A DNA stretch of 64,000 bases from DTU098 sp964498525 (GTDB lineage: Bacteria; Bacillota; Desulfotomaculia; Desulfotomaculales; Pelotomaculaceae): NCBI GenBank assembly GCA_964498525.1, contig CAZCGU010000011.1, forward strand, positions 62,001 to 126,000, in the 5' to 3' direction. This document shows positions 8,507 through 15,948 of the stretch, in pieces. Position 1 is the first letter of the stretch. Every line of letters starts with the position of its first letter. Below the pieces are notes generated by a model. The model searched no databases. It saw only the letters and a program-made list of their open reading frames with translations, and was not told the origin of the DNA. Both the position numbers and the translations under genes were made by a program.

Positions 8507-9946
8507 TTATTTTTTTTCAGTTATCCCGGCTAAATTTTTGGCCAGATTCTTTTTATGCTCAAGGTTTGCCTGACGCATAATCATTACACGTTGCGCCTGT
8601 GGTGAACCGGCGCCATGCATACTTTCGACCAGAGCTGTTCCTGCGGTTAAATTTTCGATTAACCGGGCCATCCTGAAGCGGGTTTCTGTTGGTATATTAG
8701 CAACACCTTTGAAGTATTTATCTACATAGTGACCGATTTCAGGGCTGAACAGATCATCCTCCGAAGGCAATGTTGCGATGAATCCACCTGCAATGTCGTG
8801 GCTTAAACGGCATATTTCATAAATAAATCTTGTAACGTTTTGTTTGGTAACATTGGCGAGGAGGGGGTCGACAAAATAGGCCCCGGAAGGCGTTGGCCTG
8901 CCTTCCGCTGAACAGGCCAGGGAACCGCAATAAAGCGTTTCAGTCAGGTGGATCATTTCCGTAACTTTATCCCGGATATGGGAGGCTTTGGCTGCCCCGT
9001 TATATTCAGCTATGGCCGCCGAAGCGCCGACAATTACATCGCTTACGCCACCTTTGCACCCGCCATAATTCTGCCGGTGGTAGGAGGCAAAAAATTCTAC
9101 CAAACTGCCGGCAAATTCCCACTCACCGCACATGAATACCTTATCCCAGGGGACAAAAACATCTTCTAAAATTGTCAAGGCTTCACCACCGACAATTCCG
9201 TAACGGGCATTACCCTGGTCGATATTACCATTTTTACGGGTGTCGTTACTTTGCCGCCCAAAAATGTGTATTACGCCGGGGGCGTCCACGGGTAAAGCAC
9301 AGGATACCGCATAATCCGCATCCTCCGCTGTTAAAGCTGTGGTCGGCATTATAAGCATATCGTGGGAATTAACAATACCGGTCATGTGGGCCTTTGCACC
9401 ACGGATAACAATTCCCTTGTCGTTCCTTTCGACTACATGGACAAACAGATCGGGATCGGCCTGTTTGGAAGCTCGAAGACCACGATCGCCCTTGGGGTCG
9501 GTCATTGCACCAGCAACCATATAATCGCTAGCCTGGATTCGCAAAAGATAATTTTTCATTCTTTCGTGATATTGCGTACCCAGTTTTTTGTCCATGTCGT
9601 AGGTTGTTAAGTAAACGGCGTTAAGAGCATCATGCCCCACACATCGCTGAAAACAGGTACCGGTACGCTGGGCGATGGCTCGGAGCATTTTTACCTTTTT
9701 AACAAGATCCTCGGCGCTATGGTGCACATGGGTGAAACGGTTAATTTTTTTGCCTGTGAGGTGGGACTTAGTTGTTACAAGATCTTCGAACATGGGGTCA
9801 AAAGCCATATCATAGGTTAATGCCGCTGAATTTATGTGTGGCCGGATCATGGGATTATCCACAAAATCCTTTAATTCCTTACCAAATGCGTAAATTTTCG
9901 TATTGAGCTTGCGAAGGCTTTCAATATACTCAGCGCCTGTCATCAT
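8507..9946 (-). CDS. abfD: 4-hydroxybutyryl-CoA dehydratase / vinylacetyl-CoA isomerase
   Basis: This 479-residue FAD and [4Fe-4S] enzyme dehydrates 4-hydroxybutyryl-CoA to crotonyl-CoA by a ketyl-radical route and isomerises vinylacetyl-CoA. The cluster ligands known from the Clostridium aminobutyricum enzyme are present: Cys98 and Cys102 (TCFQRC), His290 and Cys297 (YHRQNYGGC). HpaB-type monooxygenases of the same superfamily lack this set. The start ATG is preceded by AGGAGGGATC. It is the first gene of the operon, directly downstream of the sigma-54 promoter at 9991-10006. Confidence 0.95.
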   Translation of the reverse strand: MMTGAEYIESLRKLNTKIYAFGKELKDFVDNPMIRPHINSAALTYDMAFDPMFEDLVTTKSHLTGKKINRFTHVHHSAEDLVKKVKMLRAIAQRTGTCFQRCVGHDALNAVYLTTYDMDKKLGTQYHERMKNYLLRIQASDYMVAGAMTDPKGDRGLRASKQADPDLFVHVVERNDKGIVIRGAKAHMTGIVNSHDMLIMPTTALTAEDADYAVSCALPVDAPGVIHIFGRQSNDTRKNGNIDQGNARYGIVGGEALTILEDVFVPWDKVFMCGEWEFAGSLVEFFASYHRQNYGGCKGGVSDVIVGASAAIAEYNGAAKASHIRDKVTEMIHLTETLYCGSLACSAEGRPTPSGAYFVDPLLANVTKQNVTRFIYEICRLSHDIAGGFIATLPSEDDLFSPEIGHYVDKYFKGVANIPTETRFRMARLIENLTAGTALVESMHGAGSPQAQRVMIMRQANLEHKKNLAKNLAGITEKK

Positions 9947-9990
9947 AATAAGATCCCTCCTGATTAAATTAAATTTCGTTATAGAATAAT

Positions 9991-10006
9991 AGCAAGAAGT
10001 CTTCCA
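9991..10006 (-). promoter_or_regulatory. Sigma-54 (-24/-12) promoter of the 4-hydroxybutyrate operon
   Basis: On the minus strand TGGAAGACTTCTTGCT fits the TGGCACG-N4-TTGCW consensus: invariant GG and GC are exactly spaced and the whole TTGCT box matches. Transcription would start near 9980, leaving a leader of about 34 nt with AGGAGGGATC before the dehydratase ATG at 9946. Confidence 0.8.
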
Positions 10007-10114
10007 CTTTAAAGGACATAGAATAAATTACAATTCCCGCACCGGCGAACTTCCAGGGAATGCCAATTGCATAGGTAAACAGCGTTGGGCTTATAATGAC
10101 GTTTTTACAAAAAA

Positions 10115-10148
10115 AAATAGAGGCGTTAAATTAAAAACGCCTCTATTT
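10115..10148 (-). terminator. Rho-independent terminator upstream of the sigma-54 promoter
   Basis: A perfect 13-bp stem (AAATAGAGGCGTT with AACGCCTCTATTT, 8-nt loop) is followed on the minus strand by a run of about ten T. It stops leftward transcripts before they reach the sigma-54 promoter, insulating the operon from upstream transcription. Confidence 0.85.
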
Positions 10149-10152
10149 CCGG

Positions 10153-10197
10153 GCTCCCTCCGATTATCTCTCAAGATAACATCTGCGGGCCCGTGCT
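10153..10197 (-). ncRNA. Possible structured leader next to the terminator
   Basis: On the minus strand, CGGGC and GCCCG enclose a TTATCT/AGATAA hairpin with a 4-nt loop, immediately before the terminator at 10148-10115. Such a layout can be an attenuator or a small RNA, but it matches no riboswitch class I recognise and no promoter was found for it. Confidence 0.3.
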
Positions 10198-10311
10198 ATT
10201 ATTTAATGTTTTACTTTGTTTCGGGAATTTGACGGTATGAAGCGCAAATAAAATGTATTACAAGACAAAACTCAGGATTTTCAATCAACCAGGCAAAAAC
10301 GTCCAGATTCG

Positions 10312-10346
10312 CTACATTGTAGTGCTATTTCGCCGCTACACTGTAG
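10312..10346. promoter_or_regulatory. Paired CTACAYTGTAG palindromes, candidate upstream activator sites
   Basis: Two 11-bp palindromes, CTACATTGTAG (10312-10322) and CTACACTGTAG (10336-10346), lie 24 bp apart centre to centre within a shared GCTACAYTGTAGTRC context. They are about 310-340 bp upstream of the sigma-54 promoter, a workable distance for an enhancer-binding protein acting by looping. Confidence 0.65.
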
Positions 10347-10536
10347 TACAGTTTTAAGTTTTAGCTCAGCGAAGAAAATATCTTAAGGGCCAATCTTAAA
10401 TTCCGTTCGGAGAATCGGAGAAAATTCCAATGCTTTGGTGCCAGGTGCCCAAGTTGGTTGGCCGTGAATTGGGGTTGACCACCGTCGTTGGGCGACTCTG
10501 TGCAGGGAGCAAGGCAAAGTATTAGATTTGCTCGGT

Positions 10537-11109
10537 TTAATAATTCTCACACAAGATTTCATAGTAGCTCTGGGGGTGGTCACAAGCCGGGCACACTTCC
10601 GGCGCCTCCGTCCCGTGGTGGATATAACCGCAGTTGGAGCATCTCCAGTTCACCTTTTCTTCCCGCCGGAAAACCCGCCCTTTTTGAATGTTTTCCAGCA
10701 GTTTCAAGAAACGTTCTTCATGGCTCATTTCCGCTTCAGCAATGGCCTTTAGCACGGCGGCTATTTCGGGGAAACCTTCCTCTTCCGCTGTTTCAGCAAA
10801 TTCCGGGTACATTGTGTTATATTCATAGTTTTCTCCACCTGCGGATTCCTTCAAGTTTTCCTCTGTGCTGCCGATTTTGCCGGCGGGAAAAGAAGCGGTA
10901 ATTTCCACTTCGCCGCCTTCCAAAAACTTAAACAAACGTTTGGCATGCTCCTTTTCGTTGTTTGCCGTATCCAGAAAGATTGCTGAAATCTGCTCGTAAC
11001 CTTCCTTCTTGGCCTGGGAGGCAAAAAAGTTGTAACGGTTCCGGGCCTGAGATTCACCGGCAAAAGCCGTCAGTAAATTGCGTTCAGTACGCGTTCCTTT
11101 AAGTTTCAT
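10537..11109 (-). CDS. rbr: Rubrerythrin
   Basis: This 190-residue peroxide-reducing diiron protein of anaerobes has an N-terminal ferritin-like four-helix domain with the FAGESQARNRY and EKEHAKR (ExxH) motifs, a second AEMSHEERF ligand motif, and a C-terminal rubredoxin domain with CSNCG and CPACDHP. The start ATG has AAGGAGGG upstream. It is monocistronic as far as can be seen. TCAAGTT direct repeats lie in its upstream region. Confidence 0.95.
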   Translation of the reverse strand: MKLKGTRTERNLLTAFAGESQARNRYNFFASQAKKEGYEQISAIFLDTANNEKEHAKRLFKFLEGGEVEITASFPAGKIGSTEENLKESAGGENYEYNTMYPEFAETAEEEGFPEIAAVLKAIAEAEMSHEERFLKLLENIQKGRVFRREEKVNWRCSNCGYIHHGTEAPEVCPACDHPQSYYEILCENY

Positions 11110-11132
11110 GTTAAGCCCTCCTTATTGTGGAT

Positions 11133-11214
11133 TCAAGTTATTCTTGTCCAAAGGACGCCCTTTTGTTAAGGACAGCCCTGTCAAGTTTGTCAGATTTATC
11201 AAGTTATTTGTCCA
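11133..11214 (-). promoter_or_regulatory. Direct repeats upstream of rubrerythrin
   Basis: Plus-strand TCAAGTTATTCTTGTCCA (11133-11150) and TCAAGTTATTTGTCCA (11199-11214) are near copies, with a shorter TCAAGTTTGTC at 11181. They lie where a promoter or operator for the rubrerythrin gene would be. The binding protein is unknown. Confidence 0.3.
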
Positions 11215-11352
11215 GACTTCATCCGAATTTTGCCCTGCTAAAGCATACCAGGTTTTTTTTAAAAATTCATTGCCAAATGATTAAAATTTCCTTAAGGCAT
11301 TGGAATTGAGTCAAAAACAGTTTCCTTATTTGTTTTCCGGGGGTACTGCCGG

Positions 11353-11817
11353 TCAGGACAATTTATTGAATTCGCCGTTTATGTTTATTGCATCCTTTAA
11401 GACCAGAGCTGTCAAATGGGACAGCAATAACAACCCCAGGATTAGTAAAATGAAACTGTAACCGAGGTTCCAATTAGGGTAAATGACCGCGCCGATACGG
11501 TGTGCGATCGCTTCCACCACCAGGAATATAGCGGAGACAAAGACCGTATAGGGCACCCACAGTTCCCGGCGCCGGGGTAGCCAGTTTAAATAGAGTATGG
11601 AACTGGCATAAGTCTGGGCTATATGAAAGACAGGGATTCCTCCCAGGTACAGGATTCCCTGGGGGTAGGCGTAAAAATTGTATCCGGTGCCGGATAGATC
11701 AGCTAAAAGCATTATCCCCACACCGATGAAACCAGCTTGCCAGAGCTTATAAAACCTTCCGCCCACGAAGAAAAATACGGCGATAGAGGCGACGGCCGCA
11801 GTTATACCGTATATCAA
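11353..11817 (-). CDS. Small membrane protein, possibly CBO0543-like
   Basis: This 154-residue protein has about five membrane segments. The conserved-looking segments are YPQGILYLGGIPVFHIAQTY near the middle and IYPNWNLGYSFILL near the C-terminus, both reminiscent of CBO0543-type proteins of spore formers. No enzyme motif is visible and the family call is tentative. It is upstream of, and in the same direction as, the rubrerythrin gene, but 243 bp away. Confidence 0.6.
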   Translation of the reverse strand: MIYGITAAVASIAVFFFVGGRFYKLWQAGFIGVGIMLLADLSGTGYNFYAYPQGILYLGGIPVFHIAQTYASSILYLNWLPRRRELWVPYTVFVSAIFLVVEAIAHRIGAVIYPNWNLGYSFILLILGLLLLSHLTALVLKDAININGEFNKLS

Positions 11818-12294
11818 CCGGTCTTCATCCTCCTTTTCAAGGAAATAATTATTTTATGGTACTACTATTATGTGCTGATATGGTTGCTTCAAACAACAGA
11901 TTTAAAACGGGCTATGGGTCCGAATGCGCTTTTAATTTTGAGGGACTTTTTTGCCGGGTCTGTACTTCTTTGGTTGATGGGGACTTGCAAATCACAGAAT
12001 GTTTTGCCGGTAATTGTTATTTTTTAATAGAAGTTGCCTGTCCGCGGGGATAAAGGTAGAATATAATCAGACAAATGAACAGCAAGTAAGGATATGTTTT
12101 GCCGGCTGTTTAAAGGAAAAACTAATTTATTGAATATACATTTGATTTTAAGATGCACCTTGTTAACTCTTTAACCAGAACATACTTTACTGGTTTGGTA
12201 TTGTATGCCCGCAATAACGACTGCGATTTCGCCGGGAAAAACTACAGACTTAGTGTTAACAGACTACCAGTTTAAAGAAAGGAGCTATTTCCAC
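11818..12294. other. Intergenic region between divergent genes
   Basis: This 477-bp AT-rich stretch lies between a minus-strand membrane-protein gene and mftA. Frames here lack family character. The only candidate signal is the promoter at 12160-12188. Confidence 0.5.
12160..12188 (+). promoter_or_regulatory. Possible promoter for mftA
   Basis: TTGTTA, a 17-bp spacer and TACTTT form a plausible vegetative promoter about 105 bp upstream of the mftA ATG. Confidence 0.35.
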
Positions 12295-12459
12295 ATGGAA
12301 CAGAAGAAGGCCCCAAAAGACCCGGAAACTACCGGGGAATTAAGGTGTGGTCCGGAAACGCCCCCGGACTCCGGACAAAAGGAATCGGAAGAACCCGCCG
12401 TTCTGGAGGAAGTGATCATTGAAACCCTGGCCATTGACGGTATCTGCGGAGTTTATTAG
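12295..12459 (+). CDS. mftA: Mycofactocin precursor peptide MftA
   Basis: This 54-residue peptide is hydrophilic at the start and ends in AIDGICGVY, the hallmark C-terminus of MftA (IDGMCGVY in mycobacteria, with Ile here for Met). In the known pathway MftB and MftC act on the terminal Val-Tyr, MftE releases the product, and the mature cofactor serves dehydrogenases holding a non-exchangeable NAD. The start is ATG 12295 with AAGGAG upstream; a longer frame from 12205 lacks a ribosome-binding site. A mycofactocin-type SDR gene starts 18 bp downstream. No maturation gene is in the window. Confidence 0.9.
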   Translation: MEQKKAPKDPETTGELRCGPETPPDSGQKESEEPAVLEEVIIETLAIDGICGVY

Positions 12460-12477
12460 GTTGGAGGGAAAGCCGGA

Positions 12478-13281
12478 TTGGGAAAACTAGACGGAAAGGT
12501 TGCCTTTATAACAGGCGCCGCCAGAGGACAGGGACGGGCTGTGGCGCTGGCCATGGCCGGTGAGGGAGCAAGTATTGCCTGCTTTGATATATGCAAAAAC
12601 TTGAGTTACCCGAGCTATGATTTAGCCCGGGTGGAGGATATGGAGAAAACAGTTGCAGAAATCCAGGCCCTGGGCCAAAAAGCCCTGGTTTTTTACGGGG
12701 ATGTCCGGAGCTTTAAGCAAATCAAGGCTGCTGTGGAAGAAACCATTGGCACATTTGGAAATATTGGGATTATGGTCAATAACGCCGGCATTGCCGGTAT
12801 TGGGGCTTCCCATGAGCTGACAGAGGAAGAGTGGGACGCCATGCTGGATATCAACCTGAAGGGGGTCTGGCATGGTTGCAAGGCCGTCATTCCACATATG
12901 ATCCAGAAACAGGGCGGCCGGATCATCAGCACCTCCTCCGTGAACGGGGTTAAGGGATTGCCCTATTCCCTCCACTATTCCTGCGCCAAATGGGGTGTGG
13001 TGGGGTTGACCAAAACACTGGCCCAGGAACTAGCTCCCTACAATATTATTGTAAACTGCATCAGCCCGGGTACATGCGATACCCACATGGTGGTGGGACT
13101 GGCCCGGGAAGCAGGGTTGGAATACGCTGAAGCCGCCAGGCAGTTTTCCTCGGGTCATCTTATTGCCGGTTTGGTCCCGCCCGAGGCCGTGGCAGCGGCA
13201 ACCCTCTGGCTGGCCACCGAGGATTCCAAATACGTCACCGGGCACAATTTGATGGTTGATGCAGGCTGGTCCTGCACCTAA
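12478..13281 (+). CDS. Mycofactocin-coupled SDR family oxidoreductase
   Basis: This 267-residue SDR has TGAARGQGRAVA (residues 10-21), NNAG near 101, catalytic Ser in STSSVNG, YSCAK (Tyr/Lys) near 162 and the C-terminal HNLMVDAGW. It has the extra segment after FDICKN (LSYPSYDLARVEDMEKTV) that marks the mycofactocin-dependent SDR subfamily (TIGR03971 type). Such enzymes keep NAD bound and pass electrons to mycofactocin. The start is TTG with GGAGGG nine bases upstream. The alcohol substrate is unknown. Confidence 0.88.
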   Translation: MGKLDGKVAFITGAARGQGRAVALAMAGEGASIACFDICKNLSYPSYDLARVEDMEKTVAEIQALGQKALVFYGDVRSFKQIKAAVEETIGTFGNIGIMVNNAGIAGIGASHELTEEEWDAMLDINLKGVWHGCKAVIPHMIQKQGGRIISTSSVNGVKGLPYSLHYSCAKWGVVGLTKTLAQELAPYNIIVNCISPGTCDTHMVVGLAREAGLEYAEAARQFSSGHLIAGLVPPEAVAAATLWLATEDSKYVTGHNLMVDAGWSCT

Positions 13282-13381
13282 ATTGTGGGTTCCAAGGGGC
13301 AGGGGATTTTTTCGCCCTTCGCCGGACCCAGGCGAAAAAACCTTCAAGGAAAGACAACAGGTGCAGTACAAAAAACCTCGG

Positions 13382-13416
13382 CCCGCTTAACCCCGCAAAC
13401 AGGTTAAGCGGGTTTT
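13382..13416 (+). terminator. Rho-independent terminator after the mycofactocin SDR
   Basis: CCCGCTTAACC and GGTTAAGCGGG form a perfect 11-bp stem with a 9-nt loop followed by TTTT. It closes the mftA-SDR unit and separates it from the E1 genes. Confidence 0.85.
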
Positions 13417-13539
13417 GCCTTAGCTGTACGTCAGAAAAAATCCTTGCAGGTGATTGGAATCCGCTTTTAAAGGGATTTCCATGGCGGATGTGGAACAAAG
13501 AATTAATGCGTTTGAAAGTTCTGGATACGGTTGGGAATG

Positions 13540-13551
13540 CCGGTTAACCGG
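13540..13551. promoter_or_regulatory. Palindrome upstream of the E1 alpha gene
   Basis: CCGGTTAACCGG is a perfect 12-bp palindrome about 30 bp upstream of the E1 alpha start. It could be an operator; nothing else supports this. Confidence 0.25.
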
Positions 13552-13579
13552 TCAGTTGAGCTTGAAGGAGGTTTGAAAA

Positions 13580-14539
13580 GTGGTGGACAACCAGAAGAAA
13601 CTTGAGTTATACCGAAACATGCTGCTGATCAGAAGGTTTGAAGAAAAGCTAACCGAACTTTGCAAGATTGAAGGGAAAATGCCAGGTATGATCATCCTCT
13701 GCACCGGGCAAGAGGCTGTGGCGGCCGGGGTCTGCAAGGCACTGGAAAAAGAAGACGTCATCATCAGCAACCACCGCAGCCACGGGCACCTGCTGGCTAA
13801 AGGGGCTGGCCCGAAGGAAATCATGGCGGAGATTTACGGGAAGGGTACTGGCTGCAACCGGGGGAAAAGCGGCACCTTGCACCTGGCCGTACCCGAGGTC
13901 AATGCCCTTTGTACCACAACGGTGGTGGGGGGCGGCATCCCCATAGCCGTGGGTACCGCCTTTGCCCAGCAGTACAAAAAAAACAACATGGTTACCGTTT
14001 GCTTTTTTGGCAACGGGGCGGCGGACGAGGGCAGCTTCCATGAATCCTTAAACCTGGCTTCGCTTTGGAACCTGCCCGTTATTTTTATCTGTGAAAACAA
14101 TGTTTATTCCGGCGCCCAGCGCCAGGAAGAGCACACCAAAGTTGAGGATCTGGCGAGCCGCGCGGTGGCTTACGCTATGCCCGGAGTAGTGGTGGATGGC
14201 AATGATGCCGTTGCTGTCTATGAAGCCACTGCCCGGGCCAGGGAACGCTGTTTGGCCGGGGAAGGTCCCACCCTGATCGAATGTAAGACTTACCGGTGGC
14301 GGGGCCACGGCGAGTTGGACCACCAGGTTTACCAGCCCAAGGATGAGATCGCCCGCTGGATGGAGCGCTGTCCGGTTAAGAAAATCCAGGAGGAACTGTT
14401 AGGACTCGGTTTGCTGGATGAGGCGGGGATACAAAGGATTGAAGCCGAGGTCCGGGAAACCGTTGAGAACGCCGTTCTATTTGCTGAGGAGAGTCCCTGG
14501 CCGGAACCCCAGGAGGCGCTGGAGGACGTATTTGCCTAA
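13580..14539 (+). CDS. Thiamine-diphosphate dehydrogenase E1 alpha subunit (acetoin/pyruvate type)
   Basis: This 319-residue alpha subunit of a 2-oxoacid or acetoin dehydrogenase E1 binds thiamine diphosphate with the beta subunit. RRFEEK and the GKSGTLHL loop are present. The cofactor motif reads GNG (residues 144-146), 26 residues, then NN (173-174), where the family normally has GDG; the Asp that helps bind magnesium is Asn here. The start is GTG with AAGGAGG upstream; a second GTG follows at once. It is 20 bp from the beta gene. No E2 or E3 follows, so the acceptor is unclear. Confidence 0.9.
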   Translation: MVDNQKKLELYRNMLLIRRFEEKLTELCKIEGKMPGMIILCTGQEAVAAGVCKALEKEDVIISNHRSHGHLLAKGAGPKEIMAEIYGKGTGCNRGKSGTLHLAVPEVNALCTTTVVGGGIPIAVGTAFAQQYKKNNMVTVCFFGNGAADEGSFHESLNLASLWNLPVIFICENNVYSGAQRQEEHTKVEDLASRAVAYAMPGVVVDGNDAVAVYEATARARERCLAGEGPTLIECKTYRWRGHGELDHQVYQPKDEIARWMERCPVKKIQEELLGLGLLDEAGIQRIEAEVRETVENAVLFAEESPWPEPQEALEDVFA

Positions 14540-14559
14540 TAAAAAAAGGGAGTGGTTCG

Positions 14560-15552
14560 ATGCAAACAATCACCATGGGCCAGGCTATCCAGCAGGCCCT
14601 TGCCGAAGAGATGCGCCGGGACCCCAACGTCTTTATCGCCGGTGAGGGGATTGGGGTGTCCATCCATGAAAGCCCGATCATGCCTACCTACGGGCTATTA
14701 AAAGAGTTTGGGCCCGGCCGGGTGAAGGACACGCCGGTTTCGGAACAGGCCATTGCCGGGCTGGCCGTGGGTGCTTCCGTCATGGGCCTGCGGCCGGTTG
14801 TGGAAATTATGTTCAGCCCGTTTTTCACCCTGGCCTCCGACCAAATCGTAAACCATGCAGCCAAGCTGCGCTACCTTTCGGGGGGCAAGAGCTCCTTTCC
14901 GCTGGTGGTCCGGATTAAAAGCGGCGCCGGCGGCGGGGCAGGCTGCCAGCATTGCCACAACCTTGAGGCCTGGGCAGCCCACTGCCCCGGGTTAAAGGTG
15001 GTCATGCCGGGGACTGCAGCCGATGCCAAGGGGCTCTTAAAATCGGCCATCCGGGACGACAACCCCGTCATATTCTTTGAAGACATGGGGCTCTACTTTT
15101 TCCCCAGCCCCGTGCCGGAAGAAGATTACACGATCCCCCTGGGCGTGGCCGAGGTGAAAAGGCCGGGCCGGGACGTGACGCTGGTAACCTGGTCCAAAAT
15201 GCTGGGCACGGCCTTTAAAGCAGCAGGAATGCTCAGTCAGGAGGGCATCGAAGTTGAAATAATAGACCTGCGGACACTGGTGCCGCTGGACAAGGAAACC
15301 ATCATCAAATCAGTGGAGAAAACAGGGCGGTTGGTTGTGCTCCACGAAGCCACCCGCACCGGCGGTTTCGGCGGTGAGATCTGCGCCCTGGTGGCCGAAG
15401 AAGCATACAACGCCCTCAAGGCCCCGGTCAAAAGGGTAACCGCCCCCGACATACCCGTCCCCTTCAGCCCGCCCCTGGAGCGGTTTTACATGCCCAACGA
15501 AGCCCAACTAATCCAATCCATCAAAGAGTGTACCGGGAACCTAAGTTATTAA
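14560..15552 (+). CDS. Thiamine-diphosphate dehydrogenase E1 beta subunit
   Basis: This 330-residue transketolase-like beta subunit has the N-terminal MGQAIQQALAEEM segment, VSEQAIAGLAVGASVMG carrying the cofactor-activating Glu, and a C-terminal domain with VTAPDIPVPFSPPLE. With the alpha subunit it forms an alpha2beta2 E1. The last codons (for TGNLSY and the stop) lie inside a short interspersed repeat (15530-15567), so the natural C-terminus may have been altered by repeat insertion. There is no lipoyl E2 or E3 gene nearby. Confidence 0.92.
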   Translation: MQTITMGQAIQQALAEEMRRDPNVFIAGEGIGVSIHESPIMPTYGLLKEFGPGRVKDTPVSEQAIAGLAVGASVMGLRPVVEIMFSPFFTLASDQIVNHAAKLRYLSGGKSSFPLVVRIKSGAGGGAGCQHCHNLEAWAAHCPGLKVVMPGTAADAKGLLKSAIRDDNPVIFFEDMGLYFFPSPVPEEDYTIPLGVAEVKRPGRDVTLVTWSKMLGTAFKAAGMLSQEGIEVEIIDLRTLVPLDKETIIKSVEKTGRLVVLHEATRTGGFGGEICALVAEEAYNALKAPVKRVTAPDIPVPFSPPLERFYMPNEAQLIQSIKECTGNLSY

Positions 15553-15567
15553 GTTATTGAATATTGC
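15530..15567 (+). repeat. Short interspersed repeat, copy 1
   Basis: This reads GTACCGGGAACCTAAGTTAT then TAAGTTATTGAATATTG. It overlaps the 3' end of the E1 beta gene and is inverted relative to copies 2 and 3. Confidence 0.8.
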
Positions 15568-15719
15568 GACAATCCCTTGGCCAGCCAAAATTTTACCTTA
15601 AGTTTTCTATGCTTTTGGTCTATTTGGCCCAACTGATTACGCCGCTCCGATGGCAGGTATCAAAAGATGTTAAGATAGCAGTTGTTGAATCTTCAAATTA
15701 TTTAAAGATTGAGTCATCA

Positions 15720-15759
15720 GACGCTTCCTGCTAAAATAAGGCAGGAGGTGTCTTTTTTT
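15720..15759 (+). terminator. Rho-independent terminator of the E1 operon
   Basis: GACGCTTCCTGC pairs with GCAGGAGGTGTC (12 bp, two G-U pairs, 9-nt loop), followed by seven T. The right arm also contains the ribosome-binding site of the transposase remnant. Confidence 0.85.
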
Positions 15760-15897
15760 ATGGGACGCATACCCAGGGTGGAAGAAGAGGGGTTGGTTCA
15801 CCACGTAATTCAACGCGGTAACAACCATAGGTTAAAACATAAAGGTATCGGATGCGGCAATATTATACCTGATGAAAGAGCGCCGCATATAGCTTAA
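15760..15897 (+). pseudogene. Truncated REP-associated tyrosine transposase (RAYT)
   Basis: The first 22 codons from ATG 15760 read as the N-terminus of IS200-like RAYT transposases (MGRIPRVEEEGLVHHVIQRG, then NN). Similarity then stops and the frame runs only to 15897, so the HUH/Tyr catalytic part is gone. It lies between inverted copies of a short repeat, the arrangement seen for REP-RAYT units. GGAGGTG precedes the ATG. Confidence 0.8.
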
Positions 15898-15948
15898 TAA
15901 CTTAATAACTTAGTTTCCCAATAACTTAATAACTTAATTTCCCGGTAC
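15893..15948 (-). repeat. Short interspersed repeat, copy 2 (double)
   Basis: The minus strand reads GTACCGGGAAATTAAGTTAT and then a second GGGAAACTAAGTTATTAAG. It supplies the last codons and stop of the signal-peptidase-like gene. Confidence 0.8.

Noticed and set aside
2600..9946. Aromatic hydroxylase (HpaB) or sterol-ring (IpdAB) pathway reading of the operon
   Set aside because: The dehydratase has all four cluster ligands absent from HpaB, and the CoA-transferase beta subunit has the ESG catalytic Glu region that IpdAB lacks.
10383..10583. 66-codon minus-strand frame after rubrerythrin
   Set aside because: It overlaps the rubrerythrin 3' end in another frame and has no ribosome-binding site or recognisable features.
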